From NCBI GenBank assembly GCA_024641945.1, contig JAHECD010000013.1:1-64000 (forward strand): a stretch of DNA of 64,000 nt. The letters run 5' to 3'. The position numbers and the translations under genes are program-made. This document shows, piece by piece, positions 21,409 through 31,163 of the stretch. Every line of letters starts with the position of its first letter. Within the stretch, counting starts at the first letter, position 1. The notes under the pieces were generated by a model, which was not told the DNA's origin, ran no database searches, and saw only the letters and a program-made list of their open reading frames with translations. The stretch comes from Rubrivivax sp. GTDB lineage: Bacteria > Pseudomonadota > Gammaproteobacteria > Burkholderiales > Burkholderiaceae_C.

Positions 21409-22824
21409 TCAGATCGGCTGCGCGATCAGGTCGTGACCTTCGGCCGCCACGATCCGGGCCCGGGTGAATTCGCCCACCTTCAACGTGCGCGATGCCTTCT
21501 CCGGCGGCAGCAGGCGCACGGTGCCGTCGATCTCGGGCGCATCGGCATACGAGCGGCCGGTGCCGCCGCGCCGGCCCAGCGCCGGCGCGTGGTCCACCAG
21601 CACCTGCATCGTCGCGCCGATGCGCCGCTGCAGCCTGGCCACCGAAACCGACTCGGCCACGGCCATGAAACGCGCCCGCCGGGCCTCGCGTTCGACTTGT
21701 GGCAGCAGGCCCGCCAGATCGTTCGCCGCCGCGCCGTCGACGGGTGAATAAGCGAAACAACCCGCGCGGTCGATCTGTGCTTCGCGCATGAAGTCGAGCA
21801 GGCTTTCGAACTCGGCTTCGGTCTCGCCCGGAAAGCCGGCGATGAACGTCGAACGCACGACGATCTCGGGGCAGATCTCGCGCCAGCGCGCCAGCCGCTC
21901 GAGGTTGCGTTCCCCGCTGGCCGGGCGCTTCATGCGCCGCAGCACGCCGGGGTCGGCATGCTGGAACGGCACGTCCAGGTACGGCAGGATGCGGCCGCTG
22001 GCCATCAGCGGCAGCACGTCGTCCACGTGGGGGTACGGGTAGACATAGTGCAGCCGGACCCAGGCACCAAAAGGCTCGGCCAATGTGGCGAGTTGCTCGC
22101 ACAGGTCGACCAGACGCGTCTTCACCGGCTTGCCGTCCCAGAAACCGGTGCGGTACTTGACGTCGACGCCGTAGGCGCTGGTGTCCTGGCTGATCACCAG
22201 CAATTCCTTGACGCCCGACTCGAACAGCGCACGCGCCTCGTTCAGCACGTCGCCGATCGGGCGCGAGACCAGATCGCCGCGCATGCTGGGAATGATGCAG
22301 AACGTGCAGCGGTGGTTGCAGCCTTCGCTGATCTTCAGGTACGCATAGTGGCGGGGCGTCAGCTTGATGCCGGCGACACCGCGAAAATCCGCACGCGCCT
22401 CGGGCACCAGATCGACGAACGGGTCGTGAGGCTTGGGCACGTGTTTGTGCACCGCGTCCATCACTTCCTGTGTCGCGTGCGGGCCGGTCACGGCCAGCAC
22501 CTTGGGGTGCGTTTGCCGGACCAGATTGCCGCCGCTCCCGTCCTCGCGTGCGCCCAGGCAGCCCGTCACGATGACACGGCCGTTCGCCGCCAGCGCCTCG
22601 CCGATCGTATCGAGGCTTTCCTTCACCGCGTCGTCGATGAACCCACAGGTATTGACGATGACGAGATCGGCCCCCGCGTAGGTCTTGCTGGTCTCGTAGC
22701 CTTCGGCGCGCAGTTGCGTGAGGATGAGTTCGGAATCCGTCAGCGCCTTGGGGCAGCCCAGCGACACGAAGCCGACCTTGGGCACCTTTGCGACCACGGC
22801 GGTGTCGCAAGCGTTTGATTCCAT
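21409..22824 (-). CDS. rimO: Ribosomal protein uS12 methylthiotransferase
   Basis: 471 aa from MESNAC. Radical-SAM enzyme that methylthiolates Asp89 of ribosomal protein S12. The N-terminal MTTase domain has the three cluster cysteines Cys24 ([10 protein letters not shown]), Cys60 (VNTCGFID) and Cys89 (VTGCLGAR). The radical-SAM motif [11 protein letters not shown] gives Cys169/173/176. A C-terminal TRAM domain ends the protein. [12 protein letters not shown] distinguishes RimO from MiaB. An upstream ATG (22866) would add 14 residues; I prefer 22824, which has AGGCGA in front. Confidence 0.94.
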   Translation of the reverse strand: MESNACDTAVVAKVPKVGFVSLGCPKALTDSELILTQLRAEGYETSKTYAGADLVIVNTCGFIDDAVKESLDTIGEALAANGRVIVTGCLGAREDGSGGNLVRQTHPKVLAVTGPHATQEVMDAVHKHVPKPHDPFVDLVPEARADFRGVAGIKLTPRHYAYLKISEGCNHRCTFCIIPSMRGDLVSRPIGDVLNEARALFESGVKELLVISQDTSAYGVDVKYRTGFWDGKPVKTRLVDLCEQLATLAEPFGAWVRLHYVYPYPHVDDVLPLMASGRILPYLDVPFQHADPGVLRRMKRPASGERNLERLARWREICPEIVVRSTFIAGFPGETEAEFESLLDFMREAQIDRAGCFAYSPVDGAAANDLAGLLPQVEREARRARFMAVAESVSVARLQRRIGATMQVLVDHAPALGRRGGTGRSYADAPEIDGTVRLLPPEKASRTLKVGEFTRARIVAAEGHDLIAQPI

Positions 22825-23037
22825 TTGATTTTCGCCTGACGACGTTGCTGGGAGCAGAGCCTGCATTTTAAGCGCGCGCGCCCCGCACAGTGCCGGCGCA
22901 TCGCCGCCGCCCCGCCCACGCCGAGCAGCACCCGTCGCACCGGAACGCGACAGGCAGAAACCTACGACCGCGGGTGCCGCCGTGGCGCGATTCGGACTGT
23001 CGATCGTGGCGCGGCCGCTGTCGACCGCGGCAGGGAA
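22825..23037. other. Intergenic region between phaR and rimO
   Basis: 213 nt, very GC-rich. No gene, clear hairpin with U-tract or promoter that I can support. The rimO promoter must lie here. Confidence 0.4.
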
Positions 23038-23625
23038 TCAACCCTTCTTGGGCGGGAAGCCGGTCATGCCCGGGAAGAGGCCGACGGACGATTTCTGCAT
23101 CTGCTCCTGCATCTGCTCGAACAGCGCCTTCGACTGCTCGACGTAGGCGCCCATGAGGTTCTGCATCACCGGCGACTGGCCGGCCAGGAACTGTGTCCAG
23201 GCTTCCGGCGTGTAGGCCGCTGGCGAGTACAGGCCCTTGCCCGTGCCGGCCAGGCGCGTCTGCAGGTCGACGAAGGTTTCCAGATTCTTCTCGAGGTACG
23301 CGCCCATCATTCCCTGCATGGCATGGCCGTAGAACCTGATCAGCTGCGCCAACATCTGCGTGCTGAAGATCGGCACGCCGCCGGTCTCTTCTTCCAGGAT
23401 GATCTGGAGCAGGATGCTTCGTGTGAGGTCCTCGCCGGTCTTGGCGTCACGCACCTCGAACGTATCGCCGGCCATCACCATCGTCTTGACGTCGGCCAGC
23501 GTGATGTAGCTGCTGGTGCGCGTGTCATAGAGACGTCGGTTGGGGTACTTCTTCAGGACGCGGGTGCCACCGTCCGCGGGCTCTTTCGTTGCGGCGGCCG
23601 GGGCCGCGCGGGTCTTCGATGGCAT
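23038..23625 (-). CDS. phaR: Polyhydroxyalkanoate synthesis repressor
   Basis: 195 aa. The N-terminal PHB/PHA DNA-binding domain RVLKKYPNRRLYDTRTSSYI and TLADVKTMVMAGDTFEV is diagnostic. The PHB-accumulation regulatory domain follows (EETGGVPIFSTQMLAQLIRF, MGAYLEKNLETF). The tail has helical QMQEQMQ and ends PPKKG. PhaR binds both DNA and PHA granules and represses phasin/pha genes. AGGAGG precedes the ATG at 23625, and a TAGAAT -10-like box lies at 23659-23654. It implies a PHA-storing host. Divergent from atzF. Confidence 0.95.
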   Translation of the reverse strand: MPSKTRAAPAAATKEPADGGTRVLKKYPNRRLYDTRTSSYITLADVKTMVMAGDTFEVRDAKTGEDLTRSILLQIILEEETGGVPIFSTQMLAQLIRFYGHAMQGMMGAYLEKNLETFVDLQTRLAGTGKGLYSPAAYTPEAWTQFLAGQSPVMQNLMGAYVEQSKALFEQMQEQMQKSSVGLFPGMTGFPPKKG

Positions 23626-23752
23626 CCAGCGCCTCCTGAGGATCAGTCGCGTCATTCTAGGAGGCGGGCCCGTCATGGTCCGGCGCGGGTTTGCCCGTGC
23701 GGATTTCAGCGCAAGGCGTGACGGGCTTGGCACGGGTCGTGCATTGGGCTTA

Positions 23753-23775
23753 TCGGTATACCAACACGTGCACCA
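23753..23775 (+). promoter_or_regulatory. Putative GntR operator upstream of atzF (copy 1)
   Basis: A 23-bp element with the palindrome GGTATACC (23755-23762) and, 12 bp further centre to centre, a second palindrome GTGCAC (23768-23773). It matches the element at 31164-31186 in 21 of 23 positions. It ends 2 nt before the atzF GTG start and overlaps a possible -10. A TTGGCA box at 23727-23732 is a possible -35. GTATAC fits the GTNNAC core of FCD-type GntR operators. Repression by the regulator at 30349-31053 is an inference. Confidence 0.6.
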
Positions 23776-23777
23776 CC

Positions 23778-25619
23778 GTGGACTCCACCCCTTCCGCACC
23801 GTTGACCCTTGCCGACTGGAACCAGGCCTATGCGCAAGGGGCCACGCTGCGGCAATCGCTGGCGCGCTTCGCCAAGCCCACGCGAGACGATGACCCGGCG
23901 TGGATCCACCCGGTTCGCCCGGACGAGTTGGCGGCCCAGATCGACCGCCTGGAGTCGCGCGCCGCCCGCTTCGCCGACCGCGCCGAGGCGATGCGCGCGA
24001 TGCCGCTGTTCGGCGTCCCTTTCGCGGTCAAGGACAACATCGACGTGGCGGGCTGGACCACCACGGCGGCCTGCCCCGCTTTTGCCCATGTGGCCACGGC
24101 GGATGCCCATGTCGTGGCGCGTCTGCGCACGGCTGGCGCCGTGTGTGTGGGCAAGACCAATCTCGACCAGTTCGCCACCGGGCTGGTCGGCACCCGCTCG
24201 CCTTATGGCAGGCCTGCGAGCACCTTCGACGCGGCGCGCATCAGCGGCGGGTCGAGCTCGGGCTCGGCGGTGGTGGTGTCGCGGGGCGACGTGCCGTTTG
24301 CGCTTGGGACCGATACCGCGGGCTCGGGCCGCGTGCCGGCCGGCTTCAACCAGATCGTCGGCCTCAAGCCCACACCCGGACGTGTCGGCACGAGCGGCGT
24401 CGTACCCGCCTGCCGCAGCCTCGACTGTGTCTCGATCTTCGCGCTCACCGTGGCCGATGCCGCCGCCGTGCTGGCAGTGATCGAAGGTGACGACCCCGCC
24501 GACGCCTACAGCACCTTCGCCCCGTCGAATGCCACCTGGCCGCAGCACCGGCGCATCGGCGTTCCGATGCTGCCCACGATGGACGACGCCTACCGCGCGC
24601 CGTGGGACCGTGCGGTGGCGCAGGCGCGTGCACTCGGCCATGACGTGGTCCCGATCGACTTTGCACCGCTGCACGACACCGCTGGCCTGCTCTATGGCGG
24701 CCCATGGCTCGCCGAGCGGCATGCCGCCGTGCAAGCGCTCTTCGAACACGACCCCCAGGCGTTCGACCCGACCGTGCGCCAGATCGTCCAGGGCGCGCTG
24801 GAATTTACGGCGACCGACGCCTTTCGCGGTCAGTACGCGCTGCGGGCGGCGCAGGTCAGCGCGGGCTCGATGTGGTCGTCCGTCGACCTGCTGATGGTGC
24901 CCACGGCCCCCGGCCACCCGACCTTCGCCGACGTGGACGCGGATCCGATCGGCGCCAACTCGCGGCTCGGCATCTATACGAATTTCGTCAACCTGCTCGG
25001 CTGGAGCGCCCTGGCCGTCCCGGCCGGCGCCACTGCCGACGGGCTGCCGTTCGGCGTGACCTTCATCGCGCCGGCCCATGTGGACGCGGCGCTGGCCCGC
25101 ATGGGCGTGCAGTGGCAGCAAGCCGTTGCCAGGTCCATGGGCACCACGCTCGGCGCGACCGGCGCCTTCCTGGCCGACGTGACACCGCATCAATGGCCGG
25201 CGGGTGAGCCCACGATGCCGCTCGCCGTCGTCGGGGCCCATCTGTCCGGACTGCCGCTCAACCACCAGCTCGTCGAACGTGGCGCGACGCTGCGCGAGGC
25301 GACGGTCACCGCACCCGCCTACCGCCTCTACGCCCTGCCCGGCACCACGCCACCCAAACCCGGCATGGTGCGAACGCCGCGCGACGGCGCGGCGTTCGCC
25401 GTCGAGGTGTGGGACATGCCGCTGCGGCACGTGGGCTCGTTCCTCGGCGCGATCCCGCCCCCGCTCGGCCTGGGCAGCGTGGAACTCTCCGACGGTCGCT
25501 GGGTGCACGGCTTCGTGTGCGAGGCCCATGCGGTGCACGGCGCCATCGACGTCACCTCGTTCGGCGGATGGCGCGCCTACCTCGACGGCACACCCGCCGC
25601 GCGCAGCGTCCGCCCCTGA
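23778..25619 (+). CDS. atzF: Allophanate hydrolase
   Basis: 613 aa from the GTG at 23778. Hydrolyses allophanate to ammonia and CO2, the last step of biuret, triuret and cyanuric-acid nitrogen use. The amidase-signature triad is visible: Lys85 (PFAVKDNID), Ser159 (ISGGSSSGSA) and Ser183 (DTAGSGRVPA). The second domain (about 450-613), with LPLNHQLVERGATL and YALPGTTPPKPGMV, is the AtzF/DUR1-type C-terminal domain needed for full activity. A TTG at 23691 is possible but would put the operator inside the coding region. First gene of the ureide locus, 32 nt before the ABC binding protein gene. Confidence 0.92.
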   Translation: MDSTPSAPLTLADWNQAYAQGATLRQSLARFAKPTRDDDPAWIHPVRPDELAAQIDRLESRAARFADRAEAMRAMPLFGVPFAVKDNIDVAGWTTTAACPAFAHVATADAHVVARLRTAGAVCVGKTNLDQFATGLVGTRSPYGRPASTFDAARISGGSSSGSAVVVSRGDVPFALGTDTAGSGRVPAGFNQIVGLKPTPGRVGTSGVVPACRSLDCVSIFALTVADAAAVLAVIEGDDPADAYSTFAPSNATWPQHRRIGVPMLPTMDDAYRAPWDRAVAQARALGHDVVPIDFAPLHDTAGLLYGGPWLAERHAAVQALFEHDPQAFDPTVRQIVQGALEFTATDAFRGQYALRAAQVSAGSMWSSVDLLMVPTAPGHPTFADVDADPIGANSRLGIYTNFVNLLGWSALAVPAGATADGLPFGVTFIAPAHVDAALARMGVQWQQAVARSMGTTLGATGAFLADVTPHQWPAGEPTMPLAVVGAHLSGLPLNHQLVERGATLREATVTAPAYRLYALPGTTPPKPGMVRTPRDGAAFAVEVWDMPLRHVGSFLGAIPPPLGLGSVELSDGRWVHGFVCEAHAVHGAIDVTSFGGWRAYLDGTPAARSVRP

Positions 25620-25651
25620 ATCACTGAATCCACAACCCGCGGGAGAACCTC

Positions 25652-26641
25652 ATGACGTCCTCGATCAACGCCCCACGACGCCGCCTGCTGAAGGCCACGG
25701 CCGCACTCGGCACGCTGGCGGCACCGGCACTCGTGCGCGCCCAGGCCGGGCCGAAATTCCGCATCGGCTACTGGCCGATCGCGGCCGGCCTGCCGTTCTA
25801 CGCTGCCGTCGAACTGGGCTATTTCAAGGAGGCCGGTCTCGACGTCGAGCCGGTGCGCTTCGCCGGCGCGCAGCAGGTCATGGAGGCGGTGCTCTCGGGC
25901 CGCGCCGACGGCACCGCCAATGGCACCGGATCGGCCAACATCGCCATCGGCGAATTGGCGGCACCGGGCACCTTCAAGGTCTTCTGCTCGAACCCGAGCA
26001 ACGCGAAGAACGTGCTCGACGAATTCATCGTGCCGGCGTCAAGCACCGTCAAGACGATCGCCGACCTGAAAGGCAAGCGCGTCGGCTCTGGCCCCGGCAT
26101 CCAGAACGTCACCCTGGCACGCACGGTGCTCGAGCGTGCCGGTGCCAGCGGCGCGACCGTGGTCGAACTGCCGATCGGCCAGCACGTGGCCTCGCTCGCC
26201 GCGGGCCAGCTGGACGCCTGCTACACGCTCGAACCCACCGGCACCATCGGCCGGCTGAACGGCACCACGCGGGTGCTCGAGGCTGGCGTGATCGCACGCT
26301 ACATCCTCGGCGACCCGCTCGCGCCTTGGTTCGGCGGCTCCGCCTCGCTGGCCTCCGCCATCATCCAGAAGAGCCCGGCGGAGTCGAAGAAGTTCGTCGC
26401 GGCCTACGCACGCGGTGTCGCCTTCGTGCGCAGCAAGCCGGTCGAGGCGCGGGCCTACCTGAAGGGCTACACACCGATCGAAGGCGCGCTCACCGGCGAG
26501 GTGCCACTGGCGGCCTACACGATGCACAACGAGTTCACGCCAGCCGACATCGCGCACTTCCAGAAATTCTTCGACCTGTTCTCCGAGAAGGGCATCTTCA
26601 CGTCGCGCCTGATGGTCGATTCGATGCTCTACAAGGCGTGA
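25652..26641 (+). CDS. ABC transporter substrate-binding protein (NMT1/SsuA-type)
   Basis: 329 aa. Twin-arginine-like signal (APRRRLLKATAALGTLAAPALVRA) with cleavage near residue 30. The mature protein FRIGYWPIAAGLPFYAAVEL, YFKEAGLDVE, VLSGRADGTA and LKGKRVGSGPG follows the nitrate/sulfonate/taurine binding-protein plan (periplasmic-binding type II). It lies between atzF and its permease, so the ligand is probably a small ureide or related nitrogen compound; the sequence itself does not show it. GGAGAA precedes the ATG. Its stop overlaps a GTG (GTGA). Confidence 0.86.
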   Translation: MTSSINAPRRRLLKATAALGTLAAPALVRAQAGPKFRIGYWPIAAGLPFYAAVELGYFKEAGLDVEPVRFAGAQQVMEAVLSGRADGTANGTGSANIAIGELAAPGTFKVFCSNPSNAKNVLDEFIVPASSTVKTIADLKGKRVGSGPGIQNVTLARTVLERAGASGATVVELPIGQHVASLAAGQLDACYTLEPTGTIGRLNGTTRVLEAGVIARYILGDPLAPWFGGSASLASAIIQKSPAESKKFVAAYARGVAFVRSKPVEARAYLKGYTPIEGALTGEVPLAAYTMHNEFTPADIAHFQKFFDLFSEKGIFTSRLMVDSMLYKA

Positions 26642-26646
26642 AGCCG

Positions 26647-27483
26647 ATGGCCGCCCAGCCCGCCGGCGCCACCGTCGCTGCACCCGCAGCGAAGGGCGTC
26701 GCCCCCCGCGTCAACGCATCGCCTCCGCGGCCTTCGCTGGGCCGCCTGCTTCCGCTCGTGGGCCCGTTGCTGCTCTTCGTCGTGTGGGACCTGGTGGTGC
26801 GCTTCAAGCTCATCAGCCCGATCCTGCTGCCCAACCCCACCGCCACGCTGCAGACGCTGTTCAACGGGCTGCTGGGCGGCTCGCTGCTCACCGACGCGGG
26901 CCACACGCTGTGGCGCACGCTGCAGGCGTTTGCGATCGCCGCGGCCATCGGCATGCCGCTGGGCGTGCTGCTCGGCAGCAACGAGCGGGCTTACCGCAGC
27001 GTGGAATTCCTGATCGATTTCTTCCGCTCCACGCCGTCGTCGGCGCTGATCCCGCTGTTCCTGATGATCTTCGGCGTGTCCGACGTCAACAAGGTCGCGA
27101 TCGCGGCGTTCGGCGCGCTGCTGATCGTGCTCTTCAACAGCGCCTACGGCGTGATCAACGCGCGCAAGCAGCGGGTCATGGCAGCGCGTGTGATGGGCGC
27201 CTCGCGCTGGCAGGTGTTCAAGGACGTGCTGGTGTGGGAGAGCCTGCAGCCGAGCTTCGTCGGCCTGCGCAGCGCCGTGTCGATGGCGCTCGTCATCGTC
27301 GTCGTGGCCGAGATGTTCATCGGCTCGGAGAACGGCCTCGGCCACCGCATCATCAATTCCCAGCAGGTGATGAACGTGCGCGACATGTACGCCTCGATCC
27401 TGTGCGCCGGCGCGCTGGGTTATGCCCTCAACGTGCTGTTTCTCGTGCTCGAGAAGCGCATCGTCCACTGGAGCGGACGATGA
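26647..27483 (+). CDS. ABC transporter permease (SsuC/TauC-type)
   Basis: 278 aa from the ATG at 26647; the GTG at 26638, which overlaps the binding-protein stop, would add three residues and is an equally possible start. After a Pro/Ala-rich N-tail come six helices, beginning LLPLVGPLLLFVVWDLVV. The EAA coupling loop is AARVMGASRWQVFKDVLVWE. It ends KRIVHWSGR. The stop overlaps the ATPase ATG (ATGA). Inner-membrane partner of the NMT1-type binding protein. Confidence 0.87.
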   Translation: MAAQPAGATVAAPAAKGVAPRVNASPPRPSLGRLLPLVGPLLLFVVWDLVVRFKLISPILLPNPTATLQTLFNGLLGGSLLTDAGHTLWRTLQAFAIAAAIGMPLGVLLGSNERAYRSVEFLIDFFRSTPSSALIPLFLMIFGVSDVNKVAIAAFGALLIVLFNSAYGVINARKQRVMAARVMGASRWQVFKDVLVWESLQPSFVGLRSAVSMALVIVVVAEMFIGSENGLGHRIINSQQVMNVRDMYASILCAGALGYALNVLFLVLEKRIVHWSGR

Positions 27484-28301
27484 GCGCCGTGCTGAACCCG
27501 CTGATCCCGCCGGACTCGGATCCGCCACCCTTCGTGCCCGGCCCGCCGGGCACCGAGATCACGATCCGCGGGTTGACCAAGTTCTTTGCCGGCGCGCCGC
27601 TCTACCAGGACTTCGATCTCGACATCCCGAAGCACCGCATCGTGTCGGTGTTCGGCCCCAACGGATGCGGCAAATCGACGCTGATCAACATGATCGCGGG
27701 CCTGATCCCGATCGACGCGGGCGAGATCCTGTTCGACGGCAAGTCGCTCAAGGACACCAAGATCGGCTACGTCTTCCAGAACTACCGCGAGGCGTTGTTC
27801 CCCTGGCTGCGCACGATCGACAACATCGCCTACCCGCTCAAGCTCGAAGGCCGCTCCAGGGGCGAGGTCGACGCGCGCGTGGACGAACTCGTCGCGTCGT
27901 TCGACGTCAAGTTCGACCTCAAGCGCTACCCGTACGAACTGTCCGGCGGCCAGCAGCAGACGGCCTCGATCATGCGTGCGCTCGCGCCCCGCCCCGAAGT
28001 GCTGTTTCTCGACGAGCCGTTTTCCGCGCTCGACTTCGAGATGACGCTCTTCATCCGCGAAAAGCTGCAGGAGGTGTTCATGCAGACCGGCACCACGATG
28101 CTGCTCGTCTCGCACGACCTGGAGGAAGCCGTCTACCTGGCCGACCAGGTGCTTCTGCTGACCAAGCGGCCGACCCGCGTGGCCGAGATCCTGGCCTACG
28201 ACGACGCACGGCCGCGCACCGTGGCCACGTTGTCGGAGCCAAGCTTCATCGCAACCAAGAAGCGCAGCCTGGAGATCTTTCAACGCGAGGTGCGTCGATG
28301 A
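27480..28301 (+). CDS. ABC transporter ATP-binding protein (SsuB/TauB-type)
   Basis: 273 aa. Walker A GPNGCGKST, Q-loop VFQNYREALFPWL, signature LSGGQQQTASIMRAL (Thr in place of the usual Arg after QQQ), Walker B VLFLDEPFSALD, switch VSHDLEEA. The NYREALFPW Q-loop is typical of nitrate/taurine-type importers. It overlaps genes on both sides by ATGA junctions, the downstream one being atzG. Transport and carboxybiuret hydrolysis are therefore translationally coupled. Confidence 0.9.
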   Translation: MSAVLNPLIPPDSDPPPFVPGPPGTEITIRGLTKFFAGAPLYQDFDLDIPKHRIVSVFGPNGCGKSTLINMIAGLIPIDAGEILFDGKSLKDTKIGYVFQNYREALFPWLRTIDNIAYPLKLEGRSRGEVDARVDELVASFDVKFDLKRYPYELSGGQQQTASIMRALAPRPEVLFLDEPFSALDFEMTLFIREKLQEVFMQTGTTMLLVSHDLEEAVYLADQVLLLTKRPTRVAEILAYDDARPRTVATLSEPSFIATKKRSLEIFQREVRR

Positions 28302-28504
28302 CCCCCGAGCAGATCGAACGTTATGCCGATGCGGCCGCCGCCGCACTCGACCTGCCCATCGCGCCCGAGCACCGGCCGGGTGTGCTGCGCTACCTCGCAC
28401 TCGCAGCCGGCTTCGCGGCCCAGTTGGACGGCGTGCCGGTGACGACACACGACGAGCCGGCGGTCAACTTCGCCCCGACCCATGAACCCACCGGAACGAC
28501 GTGA
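28298..28504 (+). CDS. atzG: DUF4089 small subunit of carboxybiuret hydrolase (AtzG/HpxX type)
   Basis: 68 aa. Pattern of DUF4089: MTPEQIERYADAAAAALDLP, PEHRPGVLRYLALAAGFAAQ, then an extended DEPAVNFAPT tail. In Pseudomonas sp. ADP, AtzG is a GatC-like partner that makes AtzE soluble and active. The same gene pair occurs as hpxX-hpxY in oxalurate/oxamate loci. Start overlaps the ATPase stop (ATGA). It is directly followed by the amidase gene, exactly the expected order. Confidence 0.86.
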   Translation: MTPEQIERYADAAAAALDLPIAPEHRPGVLRYLALAAGFAAQLDGVPVTTHDEPAVNFAPTHEPTGTT

Positions 28505-28541
28505 ACGTGAAAGCCGGCCTGTGCAACACGACACAACCCCC

Positions 28542-29945
28542 ATGAACGCCGGCGCCACCCTGCTCGGCAACGCCTGCGCGATGTCCGCCGCGGTGCACCG
28601 TGGCGACCTGAGCTGTGCCGATCTGGTCGAGGCATGCCTTGCGCGCATCGCAGCCACCGACCCGCGTGTCAATGCCTTCACCGACGTGCTGGCCGCCCGC
28701 GCACGCGCCAGGGCCGCCGACCTGGATGCCCGCGGCACCGGCCTGCAGGCCCTGCCGCTGGCCGGCGTGCCATTTGCGGTGAAGAACCTGTTCGACGTGC
28801 AGGGCCTGCCCACGCTGGCCGGCTCGAAGATCGAGCGTGAGGCGGCGCCGGCGATGCGCGATGCCCTGCTGGTGCGGCGGATGGAGGCCGTCGGTGCCGT
28901 GCTGGTCGGCACGCTGAACATGGACGAATACGCCTATGGCTTCACGACCGAGAACTCGCATGCCGGCCCCACGCGCAACCCGCACGACCTGACGCGGGTG
29001 TCCGGCGGGTCGTCGGGCGGCTCGGCGGCGGCGGTGGCCGCAGGCCAGGTGCCGCTGACGCTGGGCTCGGACACCAACGGGTCGATCCGCGTGCCGTCTT
29101 CGCTGTGCGGCACGTTCGGCCTGAAGCCCACCTTCGGCCGCCTGCCCCGCGACGGCACGTACCCGTTCGTGAGCAGCCTGGACCATCTGGGCCCGTTCGG
29201 CCGCTCGGCGACCGATCTCGCGCTCGCCTACGACGCAATGCAAGGTCACTCGGCAGGTGACGCCGGCTGCGTGCCACGCCGCGCCGAGCCCGTGCTGACC
29301 ACGCTGGCGCAGGGCGTCGACGGATTGCGGATCGCCATGCTCGGCGGGTATTTCCAGCGCAATGCCACGCCCGCCGCCCGGGGCGCGCTGCAACAGGTGG
29401 CCGACGCGCTGCAGACCGGCGCGACGATCGAACTGCCCATGGCCGAGGCCGGCCGCGCCGCCGCCTTCATCATCAGCAACGCCGAGGGCGGTGCGCTGCA
29501 TCTGCCCGACCTTCGCCGCCGTGCGCAGGACTTCGAGCCGCTGTCGCGTGACCGCTTCATCGCGGGTGCCTTGCTGCCCGCGGCGTGGGTCGACCGTGCG
29601 CAGCGTGTGCGCCGGTCGTATGCGACGGCGGCTGCCGGACTTTTCAAGCAGTTCGACGTATTGCTTGCGCCAGCCACGCCTTGCGAAGCCACGCCGATCG
29701 GCACCGAATGGTTCGAACTCGACGGCCAACGCCTCCCGCTGCGCCCGAGTCTCGGCCTGCTGACGCAGCCGATCTCGTGCATCGGCCTGCCGGTCTGCAC
29801 CGTGCCGGTGTGGCGCCAGGGCGCCACGCTGCCGATCGGCGTACAGGTCATCGCGGCGCCGTGGCGCGAGGACCTCGTTCTGCGGGTTGCCGCGGCACTC
29901 GAGGCCCGCGGTATCGTGCGCGCACCTGTCGCTGCACTCACATGA
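28542..29945 (+). CDS. atzE: Amidase-signature hydrolase, 1-carboxybiuret hydrolase type (AtzE/HpxY)
   Basis: 467 aa from the ATG at 28542; an in-frame ATG at 28482 would overlap atzG by 23 nt and add 20 non-conserved residues. Amidase-signature triad Lys81 ([12 protein letters not shown]), Ser157 (SGGSSGGSA) and Ser181 ([14 protein letters not shown]). AtzE with AtzG deaminates 1-carboxybiuret to 1,3-dicarboxyurea; the HpxY relatives act in oxalurate breakdown. The flanking atzG, atzH, atzF and biuret-type hydrolases favour the carboxybiuret role here. The stop overlaps the atzH ATG. Confidence 0.84.
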   Translation: MNAGATLLGNACAMSAAVHRGDLSCADLVEACLARIAATDPRVNAFTDVLAARARARAADLDARGTGLQALPLAGVPFAVKNLFDVQGLPTLAGSKIEREAAPAMRDALLVRRMEAVGAVLVGTLNMDEYAYGFTTENSHAGPTRNPHDLTRVSGGSSGGSAAAVAAGQVPLTLGSDTNGSIRVPSSLCGTFGLKPTFGRLPRDGTYPFVSSLDHLGPFGRSATDLALAYDAMQGHSAGDAGCVPRRAEPVLTTLAQGVDGLRIAMLGGYFQRNATPAARGALQQVADALQTGATIELPMAEAGRAAAFIISNAEGGALHLPDLRRRAQDFEPLSRDRFIAGALLPAAWVDRAQRVRRSYATAAAGLFKQFDVLLAPATPCEATPIGTEWFELDGQRLPLRPSLGLLTQPISCIGLPVCTVPVWRQGATLPIGVQVIAAPWREDLVLRVAAALEARGIVRAPVAALT

Positions 29946-30343
29946 CCGCTGCCAACGCCACTGCCATCAACGCCGCCACCGTCGTCGCCGAGGTGCAGGC
30001 CGCATTCGCGCGCTACGAGGACGCGCTCGTCAACAACCGCGTCGAGGTGCTGGACGAGCTTTTCTGGCGCTCGCCCCATACCGTGCGCTACGGTGCCGCC
30101 GAGAACCTGTACGGCTACGACGCCATCGCCGCGTTCCGCGCTGCGCGGCCGTCCGCCGGCCTGGCACGCGCATTGATGCACACCGTCATCACCACCTATG
30201 GGCAAGACTGTGCCACCGCGATGACCGAATTCAGGCGCCACGGCAGCACGGCCGTCGGACGCCAGAGCCAGACGTGGGTGCGCATGCCCGAAGGCTGGCG
30301 CGTGGTGGCCGCGCACGTGAGCCTGATCCCCGCGACCGCGTGA
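29942..30343 (+). CDS. atzH: DUF3225 protein, 1,3-dicarboxyurea decarboxylase type (AtzH/HpxZ)
   Basis: 133 aa, NTF2-like fold. The DUF3225 motifs [40 protein letters not shown] and [21 protein letters not shown] are clear. In the cyanuric-acid route AtzH removes CO2 from 1,3-dicarboxyurea to give allophanate, the AtzF substrate. HpxZ, in oxalurate loci, is the close relative. The start overlaps the atzE stop (ATGA); the stop overlaps an in-frame GTG of the regulator gene. Confidence 0.85.
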   Translation: MTAANATAINAATVVAEVQAAFARYEDALVNNRVEVLDELFWRSPHTVRYGAAENLYGYDAIAAFRAARPSAGLARALMHTVITTYGQDCATAMTEFRRHGSTAVGRQSQTWVRMPEGWRVVAAHVSLIPATA

Positions 30344-30348
30344 TTAAG

Positions 30349-31053
30349 ATGCGCCGGATGGCCATCGCGGAACCGCAGGAACGCACCAATCTCGCCGAGC
30401 AGGCCTATGTCCGCCTCAAGGCCGAGCTGAACGACTTTCAGCTCGTCCCCGGCGACCGCTTCTCCGAGGCCGAGCTGAGCACGCGGCTCGGCGTGAGCCG
30501 CACGCCGGTGCGCGAGGCGCTGTTCCGTTTGCGCAACGAAGGTTTTCTCGACCTGGAATCCAAGGCCGGCTGGTTCGTGCGGCCGATCGACTTTGCGCGC
30601 CTCGAGCAGCTCTACGACCTGCGGGTCGTGCTCGAACTGGCGAGTGTCTCGAGGCTGTGCGCGCGCACCGGCCCGGTGCCGGAGCTCGATGAGTTGAAGG
30701 CCGTCTGGCTGGTGCCGGCGGCCGAGCGCCAGACCGATGCACGCGCTGTCGGCGCGTACGACGAGCAGTTCCACGCCACGCTGGTGCGGGCGGCCGGCAA
30801 CGCCGAGATCGCACGGGTGCATTGGGACGTGACGGAGCGCATCCGCATCATCCGGCACCTCGACTTCACGCGCGCAGATCGCATCGAGGCCACCTACGCC
30901 GAGCACGCCAAGATCCTGCGCGCGGTGATCCAGCGCAAGGCCGACCAGGCGCAACTGCTGCTGAAGACGCACATCGAGCAGAGCAAGGCCGAGGTGCGCA
31001 AGATCACGCTGGCCACGCTGCACGAAGCACGCGACCGCGCCGCGCGCCGCTAG
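30349..31053 (+). CDS. GntR family regulator, FCD subfamily
   Basis: 234 aa. Winged-helix N-domain (about 10-75): NLAEQAYVRLKAELNDFQLV, LSTRLGVSRTPVREALFRLR. The FCD ligand domain (about 85-225) has the metal-binding pattern with YDEQFHATLVRAAGN and the EHAKILRAV histidine. Starts at GTG 30340, ATG 30349 and ATG 30358 are all possible. It lies between the two halves of the ureide locus. Its probable operators are the matching elements at 23753-23775 and 31164-31186. Ligand likely a pathway ureide, an inference. Confidence 0.88.
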   Translation: MRRMAIAEPQERTNLAEQAYVRLKAELNDFQLVPGDRFSEAELSTRLGVSRTPVREALFRLRNEGFLDLESKAGWFVRPIDFARLEQLYDLRVVLELASVSRLCARTGPVPELDELKAVWLVPAAERQTDARAVGAYDEQFHATLVRAAGNAEIARVHWDVTERIRIIRHLDFTRADRIEATYAEHAKILRAVIQRKADQAQLLLKTHIEQSKAEVRKITLATLHEARDRAARR

Positions 31054-31163
31054 CGCTGGCCCGTCGCGACGCGACGCGGCGGGTTCGCGTCACCGCGCCG
31101 CCGTGCGGCAGGTTCGGCCGCATCCGTCGTCCGGAATCCGGCACGGCTCTTGCTCAAGTTCCT

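Noticed and set aside
20195-22810. Continuous minus-strand frame through the lyase gene and rimO
   Set aside because: Only the part from 21364 down encodes the lyase; the upstream part is an alternative frame of rimO, whose motifs are in another frame.
25204-27483. A 759-codon frame that would fuse sequence before the permease to it
   Set aside because: The upstream part is out of frame with atzF and the binding protein, both of which are clear; the permease begins at 26638 or 26647.
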